Assembly (NCBI RefSeq): GCF_000335475.2
Contig: NZ_ANAH02000030.1
Coordinates: 1-44,317 of the forward strand
Length of the DNA: 44,317 nt
Direction: 5' to 3'
Source of the DNA: Cystobacter fuscus DSM 2262
GTDB lineage: Bacteria > Myxococcota > Myxococcia > Myxococcales > Myxococcaceae
Shown here: positions 8,897 through 17,420 of the stretch, piece after piece
Position numbering within the stretch: position 1 is the stretch's first letter
How the letters are laid out: every line of letters begins with the position of its first letter
Notes under the pieces: model-generated
Databases searched by the model: none
Told to the model about the DNA's origin: nothing
The model's input: the letters and a program-made list of their open reading frames with translations, nothing else
Position numbers and translations under genes: made by a program

Positions 8897-9267
8897 GCGA
8901 GCTTGAGGTAGCGCCGCACGAGCCCTTCCAGGCTCTGCGGGGAGAAGGGTTTGACGAGGTACTCCGCCGCGCCCAGCGCCAGTCCCCGATCGCGGTCCTT
9001 CTCGCGGCCCTCGGTGGTGACGATGAACAGGGGCGTGTCGCGCAAGGAGGGGTTCGTCTTGACGAAGCGGATGAGCTCCAGCCCGTTGATGTCGGGCATG
9101 TTGATGTCGGTGATGATGAGCGCGAAGGCGTGCTGGGGCAGCAGCTTGAGCGCCTCCAGACCGCTGCTGGTGGCGATGGCCTCCAGCCCCGGGATGGACT
9201 CCACCGTCGCGGAGATCAACTCCCGCGAGGCCTTGGAATCCTCCACGATGAGAATCTTGGACGTCAT
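8893..9267 (-). CDS. cheY: CheY-like single-domain response regulator
   Basis: A 124-residue stand-alone receiver domain: acidic E9/D10, phosphoacceptor D54 in ITDINMPDI, Thr84/85 and K106 in LVKPF. It has no output domain, so it acts by binding a partner when phosphorylated by CheA, whose gene overlaps its stop. It is the first chemosensory gene of the operon. The myxobacterial target may be gliding motility or gene expression, not a flagellar switch; this cannot be told from the sequence. Confidence 0.94.
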   Translation of the reverse strand: MTSKILIVEDSKASRELISATVESIPGLEAIATSSGLEALKLLPQHAFALIITDINMPDINGLELIRFVKTNPSLRDTPLFIVTTEGREKDRDRGLALGAAEYLVKPFSPQSLEGLVRRYLKLA

Positions 9268-9317
9268 TCGTGCGACCGAGCCTCGCATCCTAACAGAAGG
9301 ACGAGAGGGGGCGAGAT

Positions 9318-9806
9318 TCACCCCTTGCGGCCGGAGAGGCGGCGAGCGAGTTCCTTGTCCGCCAGCACGGCCACCTTCCTTCCCCGGAAGGCGGGGAGGA
9401 AGTGTTCCTGGAGGGCGGAGAAGCGGACGGATTCGTCCAGGGCCTCCTGCCCGGGGACTTCCAGGGCGACCGACTCCACCTTGGCCCGGGTGAGCACCTT
9501 GCCCGCGGAGGCGAGCGCCTCGCCGAGGGAGGACGGCTCCAGGCCACGCCGCCGGCCCAGGCCCATGACGAAGACGCGGGGGACGCTGAAGCGGCCATCC
9601 GTGGGCAGGAGGAGCGAGTCGTCCTGGGCGCCCACGAAGAAGCCGGACTGGAGCACGCGCGACAGGGCGCCACACAAGCGCCAGTCCACGTAGCCGGCGG
9701 TGCCGGGCAGGGGCCGGTCGTCCTCGCCCACGAAGAGGCACAGGGCGTCCACGTCCGCCAGCGAGTCCAACCCGCCCAGGCCCAGTTCGTGCGCGGAGAC
9801 GTTCAC
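9318..9806 (-). CDS. Protein consisting only of an M17 leucyl-aminopeptidase N-terminal (macro-like) domain
   Basis: A 162-residue cytoplasmic protein. Its layout (LCLFVGEDDRPLPG, GYVDWRLCGALSRVL, FFVGAQDDSLLLPT, RVFVMGLG) resembles the N-terminal domain of M17 leucyl aminopeptidases (PepA). The C-terminal metal-binding catalytic domain, with its NTDAEGRL-type motif, is absent, so it should not be a peptidase. It starts at a GTG that overlaps the nusB stop (GTGA) and ends 50 bases before cheY, bridging the rib-nusB run and the che operon. A binding or regulatory role is possible but unproven. Confidence 0.75.
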   Translation of the reverse strand: MNVSAHELGLGGLDSLADVDALCLFVGEDDRPLPGTAGYVDWRLCGALSRVLQSGFFVGAQDDSLLLPTDGRFSVPRVFVMGLGRRRGLEPSSLGEALASAGKVLTRAKVESVALEVPGQEALDESVRFSALQEHFLPAFRGRKVAVLADKELARRLSGRKG

Positions 9807-10222
9807 TGCTTCCCCAGGGCGACGGCCACGCGATCCAGCAGGCCGTTGACGAAGGCGCTGGACTCCTCGGTGCCGAAGTTCTTGCCGAGCTCCACCGCCT
9901 CGTTGAGCGACACCTTCTTGGGGATGTCCGGGCGGTACTTCAGCTCGAAGACGCCCAGGCGCAGCACGTTGCGGTCGATGCGCGACATGCGATCCAGGCG
10001 CCAGTTGTGGCTGTGCTGCTCGATGAGCCGATCGATTTCCGCGCGGTGCGCCATGACGCCCTCGGTGAGCTCGCGGGCGAACTTCACCGCCTCGGGCTCC
10101 TTGTTCGTCACCTCGGCGGCGGCCCAGGCCGCTTCCAGGGCGTCATGGATGGAGCCCGGCGTCATCTCCATCTGGTAGAGCGCCTGGAGGGCCCGCTCGC
10201 GTGCCGTTCTGCGCGCACCCAT
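9803..10222 (-). CDS. nusB: NusB transcription antitermination factor
   Basis: A 139-residue protein that fits NusB along its whole length: RTARERALQALYQMEM at the start, the NWRLDRMSRIDRNVLRLG core and the NEAVELGKNFG and FVNGLLDRVA C-terminal motifs. With NusE (S10) it binds boxA RNA and supports antitermination of rRNA transcription. It lies one base after the ribH stop. The ribH-nusB pairing is very common in bacteria and supports the call. Confidence 0.96.
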   Translation of the reverse strand: MGARRTARERALQALYQMEMTPGSIHDALEAAWAAAEVTNKEPEAVKFARELTEGVMAHRAEIDRLIEQHSHNWRLDRMSRIDRNVLRLGVFELKYRPDIPKKVSLNEAVELGKNFGTEESSAFVNGLLDRVAVALGKQ

Positions 10223-10223
10223 G

Positions 10224-10715
10224 TCAGCTCCTCTTCCCGTCCGTCAGCGTGGCGAGCTTCGCGTGGAGGTTGACCATCTCGATGCACGCCGCGGCCGCTT
10301 CCGAGCCCTTGTTGCCGGCCTTGACGCCCGCCCGGTCGATCGCCTGCTCCACCGTGTCGCACGTGAGCACGCCGAAGGTGACGGCCGCCTGCGAGGTGAA
10401 GGCCACCTGGCCGATGCCCTTGGTGCACTCGCCCGACACGTAGTCGAAGTGGGGCGTGCCGCCGCGGATGACGGCGCCCAGGGTGATGATGCCCACGTAC
10501 GAGCGCGTCTCCGACACACGCCGGGTGAGCGCGGGCAGCTCATAGGTGCCCGGACAACGGAATACGTCGATATCCCCGTCGGCGACGCCGTGGCGGACCA
10601 GCGTGTCCAGCGCGCCCTTCACCAGCTCCTCGGTGATGAACGCGTTGAAGCGGGCCACGCAGATGGCGAAGCGGCCCTTGGGGGGGAGGAAGTCACCTTC
10701 GATGTAGCGAGGCAT
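10224..10715 (-). CDS. ribH: 6,7-dimethyl-8-ribityllumazine synthase (RibH)
   Basis: A 163-residue lumazine synthase, which condenses 3,4-dihydroxy-2-butanone 4-phosphate with the ribitylamino-pyrimidine to form lumazine, the last but one step to riboflavin. It shows the ICVARFNAFIT segment, the PGTYELP motif, the loop GAVIRGGTPHFDYV with the catalytic His, and GVLTCDT. It is full length and starts at ATG 10715. It lies between the ribBA-like gene and nusB. Confidence 0.96.
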   Translation of the reverse strand: MPRYIEGDFLPPKGRFAICVARFNAFITEELVKGALDTLVRHGVADGDIDVFRCPGTYELPALTRRVSETRSYVGIITLGAVIRGGTPHFDYVSGECTKGIGQVAFTSQAAVTFGVLTCDTVEQAIDRAGVKAGNKGSEAAAACIEMVNLHAKLATLTDGKRS

Positions 10716-10781
10716 GTCCCGACCTCTCTACACCAGCCACCCGGCTGGCGTCCCGACAGAGTTTTCCCCGGCCCCCGGCAC

Positions 10782-11978
10782 TCAGGAGGCCTGGCGGCCC
10801 CGGGGGGGACGGCGAGCGGCCACGCGCCGGGCCGGCGGAGCGCCCTGGGTGAGCGGCACCTGCTCCACCACCTCCAGCGAGTAGCTCTCCAACCCCACGA
10901 TCTTCTTGGGATTGTTGGTGAGCAGGCGCAGCCGGGTGAGCCCCAGGTCCTTGAGGATCTGCGCCCCCACGCCGAACTCGCGCAGGCGCGTCTGATCCTT
11001 GTGCCCGGGCACCAGCTCCTCGTTGGAAACATGGGTGCAGCGCAGCCGGTTCTTGCGCGCCGAGTCCCCCTGCAGGAAGACGATGACCCCCCGCCCGGCC
11101 TCGTGGATGGCCTGGAAGGCCCGCTCGAGCTGCACGCCACACTCGCACCCGGCGCTGCCCAGCACATCCCCCACCAGGCAGGTGCGGTGGACGCGGGTGA
11201 GCACCGGCTCACGGCCGGACAGCTCGCCCTTGACCACGGCCACGTGCACCGCGCTGTCCACGTCGCTGCCGTAGGTGTAGGCCCGGAAGCTGCCCTGGCC
11301 ACGGCGCTCCAGCGTCGTCTCCTCGAGCCGCCGCACCAGCCGCTCGCGCTCCAGGCGGTAGCGGATGATGTCGGCCACGGACAGCAGCACCATCTGGTGC
11401 TTGCGGGCGAACTTCACCAGGTCCGGCCGGCGCGACATGGTGCCGTCCGGGTTCATGATCTCGCAGATGACGCCCGAGGGGCGCAGCCCCGCCATGCGCG
11501 CCAGGTCCACGCTGCCCTCGGTCTGACCGGTGCGCACGAGCACCCCACCCTGCCGGGCGCGCAGGGGGAAGATGTGCCCGGGCCGCGCCAGGTCCGACGG
11601 CTTGGCGTTCGGCGCCACGGCCACCTGGATGGTGTGGGCGCGGTCCGCGGCGGAGATGCCCGTGGAGACGCCCTGGGCCGCCTCGATGGAGACGGTGAAG
11701 GCCGTCTGGAAGGACGAGGTGTTGTCCTGCACCATGAGGGGCAGGTTGAGCCGCCGGATGCGCTCCTCGTCGAGCGCCAGGCAGATGAGCCCTCGCCCAT
11801 GGGTGGCCATGAAGTTGATGTCCTGGGGGGTCACCTTCTCCGCCGCCATGACGAGGTCACCCTCGTTCTCCCGGTCCTCGTCATCCGTGAGGATGACCAT
11901 GCGGCCCTTGCGGATCTCCGCGAGCGCCTTCTCCACCAGGGTGATGCTGTCCGACTCGTGCTGCCTGCCGCGCGCCAT
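10782..11978 (-). CDS. ribBA: RibBA-like protein: DHBP synthase with a degenerate GTP cyclohydrolase II domain
   Basis: A 398-residue fusion. Residues 10-205 are a complete 3,4-dihydroxy-2-butanone 4-phosphate synthase with the acidic loop [11 protein letters not shown] (32-42), [10 protein letters not shown] and GHIFPLR. The C-terminal part aligns with RibA and keeps the zinc cysteines C267, C278 and C280, and LLTNNPKK. Where E. coli RibA has HRQEGRNIG, this protein has [10 protein letters not shown] (301-310), and the following segment is also unlike RibA. I infer the RibB half is active and the RibA half probably is not, as in so-called RibBX proteins. ATG at 11978 is preceded by AGGAG. 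Confidence 0.88.
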   Translation of the reverse strand: MARGRQHESDSITLVEKALAEIRKGRMVILTDDEDRENEGDLVMAAEKVTPQDINFMATHGRGLICLALDEERIRRLNLPLMVQDNTSSFQTAFTVSIEAAQGVSTGISAADRAHTIQVAVAPNAKPSDLARPGHIFPLRARQGGVLVRTGQTEGSVDLARMAGLRPSGVICEIMNPDGTMSRRPDLVKFARKHQMVLLSVADIIRYRLERERLVRRLEETTLERRGQGSFRAYTYGSDVDSAVHVAVVKGELSGREPVLTRVHRTCLVGDVLGSAGCECGVQLERAFQAIHEAGRGVIVFLQGDSARKNRLRCTHVSNEELVPGHKDQTRLREFGVGAQILKDLGLTRLRLLTNNPKKIVGLESYSLEVVEQVPLTQGAPPARRVAARRPPRGRQAS

Positions 11979-12004
11979 GCGAACTCCTGAATGCTTCCCT
12001 GTGC

Positions 12005-12652
12005 TCAACCGCCGAAGCCCGCCGCCTTGAGGACCGCCTCGGAGAGGCCACCGCCGCCCGGCCCCTGGCGCAGCGACACGAGCCGCGCCACGTACTTGCC
12101 AATCATGTCGCCTTCCAGGTTCACCCGCTCGCCCACCCCGCGCGAGCGCAGCGTGGTGCGCTCCTGCGTCTCGGGGATGAGCTGGACGCTGAAGCGATCC
12201 GTGCCCACCGAGTTGACGGTGAGGCTGATGCCGTCGATGGCCACCGAGCCCTTCTCGATGAAGAAGGGGGCGAGCTCGGCGGGGAGGCCGAAGACCATCA
12301 CCCACGAGCCGCCCTCGGCGCGCGTCTCCAGCACCTCGCTCACCGCGTCCACGTGGCCGGCGACGAGGTGGCCGCCCAGCCGGTCCCCGAGGGCGAGCGC
12401 CCGCTCGAGGTTGACGCGCGAGCCCGGCTGTCGGGCGCCCAGGGTGGTGCGCCGCAGCGTCTCCGGGGCGGCCTGGACGCGGAAGGAGTCTCCCGCGCGC
12501 TCCACCACGGTGAGGCAGGCGCCATCCACCGCGATCGATTCACCGAGCGCGAAGTCCCGCGCGCCCAGCGCCGTGCGAATCCAAAAGTCCGTCATCCCTC
12601 CGGGGATGACTCGCTCCACCACGCCGATGTCCTGGATGAGTCCGGTGAACAT
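12005..12652 (-). CDS. ribE: Riboflavin synthase, alpha chain (RibE)
   Basis: A 215-residue enzyme of the trimeric riboflavin synthase family, which dismutates two lumazines to riboflavin. It starts with the family N-terminus [10 protein letters not shown] and has two lumazine-binding repeats (about 1-95 and 96-200), each with a copy of the active-site pattern ([11 protein letters not shown] and [21 protein letters not shown] in the second). It is full length. With ribD placed 8 kb away, it is the first gene of the ribE-ribBA-ribH-nusB block and needs its own promoter or read-through from the terpene synthase gene. Confidence 0.96.
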   Translation of the reverse strand: MFTGLIQDIGVVERVIPGGMTDFWIRTALGARDFALGESIAVDGACLTVVERAGDSFRVQAAPETLRRTTLGARQPGSRVNLERALALGDRLGGHLVAGHVDAVSEVLETRAEGGSWVMVFGLPAELAPFFIEKGSVAIDGISLTVNSVGTDRFSVQLIPETQERTTLRSRGVGERVNLEGDMIGKYVARLVSLRQGPGGGGLSEAVLKAAGFGG

Positions 12653-12674
12653 TGCGACGGGCTTATAACGGATC

Positions 12675-12709
12675 CCCGTCCCGGGTTCCGCACCTTCCCT
12701 CGGGACGGG
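12675..12709. other. Perfect 9-bp inverted repeat between the terpene synthase gene and ribE
   Basis: CCCGTCCCG at 12675-12683 pairs with CGGGACGGG at 12701-12709 across a 17-base loop, a very stable stem in either direction. It lies in the 107-base gap between the terpene synthase stop and the ribE ATG. No T-run follows on the minus strand, so it is not a classical terminator. It could attenuate read-through from the terpene operon or be a leader structure for ribE. I could not match it to an FMN riboswitch. Confidence 0.5.
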
Positions 12710-12759
12710 CCACGAAAGCCCGGAGGTGCCCCGAACCAGGGCGCCAGGCAGGCGACGGC

Positions 12760-13857
12760 TCAGGCCGCGGGGGCCTCGGGGGTCTTGTACCGCTCGGACA
12801 TCAGCGACCATTCCATGTTGGCGAACATCCAGGCCTGCAACACCCCGACGTAGCGCCGCACTTCGATGAACAGGGCCACCTTGTCCTTCTTGTACGCCTC
12901 GTGCTTCGCCCACTCCTCGATCTCGCCCTGGCCCAGTTCCGCCCGCTGCATGCGCGCCTGCAGCTCGCTCCAGATCTTCTCGAACTCCGCCACCGTGTTG
13001 TTGTGCCTCTTCACCACCTGCTGAATGGCGTCCTCCAGCGAGCACTTCTGCTTGTTCTGGATGATGAAGACGAGGTTGTGCATGTCCCCGACACGCATCT
13101 CCTTCTCCAGGGAGATGAGATCATTGAAGAGGGTGATCACCTGGTTGGCCAGGGAGCTGAGCTGCTTGATGCTGGGACTGTCCAGCATCACCGCCGGCAT
13201 CTTGACGAGTCCGAGCACGCCCGCCAGCTCGAAGCTCGGCTTCACCCCGCCCGTCTTCTCGCGCTCGACGATGTACTCCTCCACGTCCGGCACGTGCTTC
13301 TTGAGCTTGTTCTCGGACTCCCAGAGACACGCATCGAAGTAGTCCCGCATGCTCCGGTGGAAGTGATCCCTCCACTGCCGGGTGGAGTGTTTGTACATCC
13401 GCCTGTGCAGGTCCATCAACGCCAACAGAAACCGGTGCTCTTGCTTTGGCGACGCGCCGGGAGAGAGCCGCTCCTTCATGGACAGCGCGAACACCCCCGC
13501 CATGCCCAACCAGTTCGCGGGGTCGCGCAGACCCCGTCTGGACATGCACAAGGCCATGCGCATCACGGGCTGCATCTTCCTGAGCTTCTCCGGCGGAGCA
13601 TCGTCCCAGACCTTGTCGAACAGGTAGAACGCCGTCATGTAGTCGTTGACGATGCTCAACTGCTCGACGCTCGCCTCGGGGAAGGCATACGAAGACAACA
13701 AGTGGTAGTCGAGCGTGGGGAAGATTGCCATGTGCCTGGCGGACAGCAGCTCGAACCGCTGGACCCACTCCACCGTTTTGGCCCAGGCGTCCAGGTCATT
13801 CTTGTTGAGCGGCGCCTTGTACGGCATGTGGATGGAGGAGAAGTCAATCTTTTTCAT
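12760..13857 (-). CDS. Class I terpene synthase (bacterial cyclase family)
   Basis: A 365-residue soluble protein with bacterial terpene cyclase hallmarks: a metal motif region FDKVWDD at 80-86 (D81, D85, D86; second position Lys where DDxxD has Asp), pyrophosphate-sensor Arg199 exactly 46 residues before the NSE triad N245-x3-S249-x3-E253 (NDLISLEKE), and the C-terminal R356-Y357 pair in WSLMSERY. It should ionise and cyclise a prenyl diphosphate in the cytoplasm. Product and chain length are not predictable. Start ATG 13857 chosen; a GTG at 13887 would add ten residues and overlap the upstream gene. No prenyltransferase is encoded nearby. Confidence 0.9.
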   Translation of the reverse strand: MKKIDFSSIHMPYKAPLNKNDLDAWAKTVEWVQRFELLSARHMAIFPTLDYHLLSSYAFPEASVEQLSIVNDYMTAFYLFDKVWDDAPPEKLRKMQPVMRMALCMSRRGLRDPANWLGMAGVFALSMKERLSPGASPKQEHRFLLALMDLHRRMYKHSTRQWRDHFHRSMRDYFDACLWESENKLKKHVPDVEEYIVEREKTGGVKPSFELAGVLGLVKMPAVMLDSPSIKQLSSLANQVITLFNDLISLEKEMRVGDMHNLVFIIQNKQKCSLEDAIQQVVKRHNNTVAEFEKIWSELQARMQRAELGQGEIEEWAKHEAYKKDKVALFIEVRRYVGVLQAWMFANMEWSLMSERYKTPEAPAA

Positions 13858-13876
13858 GAAATCGTGATTCCGAGGT

Positions 13877-15313
13877 TCAACCGACACTGGCTACGGCGTT
13901 GGAGGCGGACGTCTCCGGGAACTCCATCACCGGAGCCGCTCCCGGCCCCTGGCCCTGGGGACCCCGCACCATGCGCAGCAGCATGGAGGGGTGCGCCAAC
14001 ACCAGCGGCGAGCCCGTCATGTGCATCACCTTGGCGAACGCGGTGGTGACGATCGGATCATACGCCGCGAGCGACTGCAGATGCCCGGAGGCCCCCTGCA
14101 TCGCCTTCCACCACAGGGGGCGGGGTCCTTCCACCGAGGGGTAGACCAGGTCCGAGCCCGCGCCCATCGTCCAGGACATGTCGTGCATGCTGGAGAGCTT
14201 CGCCTGGAAGCGCCGTCCGAGCCCCACCATCGCCCTCGAGGGCTGCTCCGACAGACACTCATCCAGCAGGGAGGCGGCCAGCACGGACAGCGTCATGCCC
14301 TGCCCGTAGATGGGGTTGAGGCTGCACACGGCGTCTCCCAGCACCACGAGCCCCTCGGGAATGCCCGTCATGCGCTCATAGTGCCGGCGCATGTTGGAGG
14401 GGAACTTGTGGGCGGCCACCGGCGACACGGGCTCGCAGCGCCGGAGCATCTCGTAGACGTGCGGCTGCGGCAGGCGGCGGGCGAACTCCAGGAAGTCCGC
14501 CTCGTCACCCGGGGCGTGGTCCCCCAGGGCGCCGGCCAGGGTCACCAGCCACGCGTCCCCCTCCACCGGGGCGAGCGCGCCCAGGCGCGTCTCGTGCGGA
14601 GCCGTCGGGAAGATGGAGAGCGTCTTCCAGTTGGTGGTGACCCCCGGGAGCTTGCGCACCTTGCGGCTGGCGTAGCCCACGTCGATGCGCACGTGGGTCT
14701 CCTCCACCCGGGGCAGTCCCAGCTCCTCGAGCCAGCGGGGCATGCGCGAGCCGCGGCCACTCGCGTCCACGACGAGATCCGCCTCGAGGATCTCCGTGGC
14801 CTCCTGCTTGCGGCGGCGCACCTCCACGCCCCAGACGGCGACGCGGTTGCTCGTCACCACGGGCTTGACGACCTCGCACTCGTCCAGGATCTGCAGGTTG
14901 GGGAGCTCCCGGACGCGGGAGCGGATCACCGAGTCCAGCAGGGTCCGGGTCTGGATGTAGAGGGTCAGCCCCGGCGTGGCGCGGGCCTGCCAGACGCCAC
15001 CCCGGTAGAGCGCCACGTCGGACATGTCCAGGACGTTGGAGCCCGCGGTCACCATCTGCTGCCACAGCCCGGGGAAGTACCCCTCGAGGATCTCCACGGC
15101 CTTGGCCAGGATGCCGTGGGCCTGTTGCTCCTGGGGCAGTCCCTTGCGCAGCTCGGGCTTCTCCGGGAGCCGATCCCGCTCGATCAGGGTGACCCGCTCG
15201 AAGTGCGACGCCAGGGCGCGACTGGCGGCCATGCCCGCCATGCTCCCGCCGATGACCACTGCATGCCGGCCTCCGAAACGCCTGGAGACCGACGAGGATG
15301 TGCCCTTTGACAT
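13877..15313 (-). CDS. FAD-dependent oxidoreductase/monooxygenase of the terpene locus
   Basis: A 478-residue flavoprotein of the p-hydroxybenzoate hydroxylase-like superfamily. An N-terminal Rossmann motif (AVVIGGSMAGMAASRAL, then LIERD) binds FAD, and the second FAD motif GLVVLGDAVCSLNPIYGQGMT lies near residue 325. VVDASGRGSRMPRWLEELG is the middle DG-type segment. It has no halogenase WxWxIP motif. It lies between the MCP and terpene synthase genes, with a 19-base gap to the synthase ATG, so it probably oxidises (hydroxylates or epoxidises) the terpene or its precursor. ATG start at 15313. Confidence 0.88.
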   Translation of the reverse strand: MSKGTSSSVSRRFGGRHAVVIGGSMAGMAASRALASHFERVTLIERDRLPEKPELRKGLPQEQQAHGILAKAVEILEGYFPGLWQQMVTAGSNVLDMSDVALYRGGVWQARATPGLTLYIQTRTLLDSVIRSRVRELPNLQILDECEVVKPVVTSNRVAVWGVEVRRRKQEATEILEADLVVDASGRGSRMPRWLEELGLPRVEETHVRIDVGYASRKVRKLPGVTTNWKTLSIFPTAPHETRLGALAPVEGDAWLVTLAGALGDHAPGDEADFLEFARRLPQPHVYEMLRRCEPVSPVAAHKFPSNMRRHYERMTGIPEGLVVLGDAVCSLNPIYGQGMTLSVLAASLLDECLSEQPSRAMVGLGRRFQAKLSSMHDMSWTMGAGSDLVYPSVEGPRPLWWKAMQGASGHLQSLAAYDPIVTTAFAKVMHMTGSPLVLAHPSMLLRMVRGPQGQGPGAAPVMEFPETSASNAVASVG

Positions 15314-15359
15314 GTCCTGATCCGAAGCTGAAGAAGTACGAGAAGACCGGCGCCGCGGC

Positions 15360-17180
15360 TCAGGTGGTGCGGTTCTGACGGGCGCGCTCGGCGGCTTCCT
15401 TCCAGCCGTACGAGGTGACCAGACCCGACACCTGATCCGCCACGTTCTGCACGACGGTGGAGGCCTCTTCCGAGGTCTGCATCTGGCCCATCGTCTGTTC
15501 CATCATGTTGTTGAGATCATTGACGGCCTGGAAGATCTGGCTGATGCCCACGTTCTGCTGGGTCACGGCCGCGGTGATCTGCCGGATGGAGTCCGCGTTG
15601 TCTCGCACGATGGACGACAGCTGCTGGATGCTGCCCTCGAAGCCCTTGATGCCCTTGAGGCTCAGTTCGACCTTCTCGTAGCCCTTGGTCGTCATGGCCG
15701 CCGTCGAGCGCATGGCGTTGCCGATGTCCAACAGGATGCTGTTCACGTTGTTGGTGGCGCGGATGGACTGGTCGGCCAGCGCGCGGATTTCACGCGCCAC
15801 GACGCCAAAGCCCTTGCCGTGCTCGCCCGAGCGCACCGCCTCGATGGCGGCGTTGAGCGCGAGCATGTTGGACTGGTCCGCCAGGTCCTTCACCGTGCGG
15901 GTGATGCTGGCGATCTGCTGCGTCTTCTTCTCCAGCGACTGGATGGAGCTGGCCATCTTGGCCACCTGCTGGCCGACTTCCTGGATCTCCTCGAGACTGG
16001 TGCGCACGGCCGCCACCGCCTCGGTGCTGATCTGATTGGCGCGGGTGGTCTGCTGCAGCACGTTCTCCGCCTTCTGCGAGGCGAGCTCGGAGGTCTGCTT
16101 GATCTCCTGCGCGGTGACCTGCGTCTCCTGCAGCGCGGCGGCCTGGCGCGTGAGCACCGAGCTCTGCTCGCTCGCGGACGAGCCCAGCCGCTCGGCCGAA
16201 CCGCGCAGCGAGTTGGCCGACTCACCCAGCGACAGCGAGAAGGCGCTGAGCTTCTCGAAGGCGCGCGAGGTGGAGCCCGCCAGATCGCCGATCTCGTCGG
16301 TGGAGATCCAGTCCGGCAGCTTGGGCGAGCCGGACGCCAGACCCTCGATGGCCTCCTGCACGCTCAGGGCGCCCAGTTCCTGCCGGCGCGCCAGCAACCA
16401 CGCGGCGATGGACGAGATGGCGAGCAGGTAGCCACCCATGAGCGACAGCGGGAACGCGGCGCGCTTGACGACCACATCGACGACCTGGCTGATGTGCTCG
16501 CCGATGCGCGCGGGATCCGTCCGCATCACCTGATTGAGGTCGTCGAAGGTGATGATGACCTGCTTGGCGATGATCGTCGTGCTGAGCATCAGCGTGGAGG
16601 CGACGAAGACGCCGAAGGCGTAGGGCAGGTACCACTTCATGCGCGGCCAGAAGAAGCCCGTTCCCCGGATGACCGCCTTGGGGTGCTTGTGGAACTCCTC
16701 GATGGCGAAGGGGCGCAGGATGCGCTCGTAGATCAACCGCTCGTTGATGAAGTTGAGCATCAACACGAGCAGCGTCGTGCTCAGCACCCACGGGATGGGC
16801 GCCAGGCTCTTCTTGTGGAAGAGGATGGGAACGGTGATGTAGAACGTCGACCCCAGGATGGCGCACAGGATCATCAGCGCCTCGAGCTGGCCGGGAATCT
16901 TCAACAGCCGCTCGATCTTGGACCCCTCGTGATCCCCGCGCAGGGTGGAGAACGCCCGCCGGATCGTATAGTTCATCACCAGGTAGGGGATGATCAGGCT
17001 GAAGAGACCGAACACGATGGGCATCGTGAACTTGGTCGTCTTCGACATCTCATCGTCCGTCAGCCCCGAGAGGTTGTTGATGAGGTAGGTCGTCGCGGGG
17101 GACAAGATGATCGATCCGAAGAACTGTCGGATGATGAAGATCTTGTTGATGGTCTGAGTGATCTGTTTGTCGGCGGGCAT
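15360..17180 (-). CDS. Methyl-accepting chemotaxis protein with six-TM N-terminal sensor
   Basis: A 606-residue membrane receptor. Six hydrophobic segments (about 18-35, 52-70, 100-121, 129-145, 184-206, 243-264) leave no large periplasmic domain. A HAMP-like linker (about 264-315) and a long coiled coil follow, with the MCP hairpin tip [21 protein letters not shown] near residues 435-460 that contacts CheA/CheW. Ligand sensing would be inside or at the membrane. It sits within the terpene operon, 46 bases before the FAD enzyme gene. ATG 17180 has GGAAG upstream; GTG 17201 would add seven residues. No C-terminal CheR-tethering pentapeptide is seen. Confidence 0.92.
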   Translation of the reverse strand: MPADKQITQTINKIFIIRQFFGSIILSPATTYLINNLSGLTDDEMSKTTKFTMPIVFGLFSLIIPYLVMNYTIRRAFSTLRGDHEGSKIERLLKIPGQLEALMILCAILGSTFYITVPILFHKKSLAPIPWVLSTTLLVLMLNFINERLIYERILRPFAIEEFHKHPKAVIRGTGFFWPRMKWYLPYAFGVFVASTLMLSTTIIAKQVIITFDDLNQVMRTDPARIGEHISQVVDVVVKRAAFPLSLMGGYLLAISSIAAWLLARRQELGALSVQEAIEGLASGSPKLPDWISTDEIGDLAGSTSRAFEKLSAFSLSLGESANSLRGSAERLGSSASEQSSVLTRQAAALQETQVTAQEIKQTSELASQKAENVLQQTTRANQISTEAVAAVRTSLEEIQEVGQQVAKMASSIQSLEKKTQQIASITRTVKDLADQSNMLALNAAIEAVRSGEHGKGFGVVAREIRALADQSIRATNNVNSILLDIGNAMRSTAAMTTKGYEKVELSLKGIKGFEGSIQQLSSIVRDNADSIRQITAAVTQQNVGISQIFQAVNDLNNMMEQTMGQMQTSEEASTVVQNVADQVSGLVTSYGWKEAAERARQNRTT

Positions 17181-17420
17181 GGCGTTCTTCCAGGTCTGCA
17201 CCTGCGGCAGGAATTCCCAGGTCAGGGTGAGGGCTCAGGCACCATTCGTGTGGCCGTGGGGAGGTTCATGCACCGGTACGCCCCCCCATCATCAATCGGA
17301 CGGGGGTCCGGGAGCAAGTCGCCAGCCCGATCCATCCCGCTCCGCCCGAAAATCCAGCCCCCTTGGTCGCTCACCCGGCATGGAGCCCCCCCGCCGGTCC
17401 GAGCCACCCGCCAGCGGCCG

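Noticed and set aside
10221-11990. A 589-codon plus-strand frame opposite ribH and the ribBA-like gene
   Set aside because: Its composition mirrors the real genes on the minus strand and it has no recognisable motif. Similar shadows lie at 20340-22301, 26265-27584 and 31347-32906.
12653-12759. FMN riboswitch ahead of ribE
   Set aside because: The gap is only 107 bases and I could not find the conserved FMN aptamer segments; only a simple hairpin is present.
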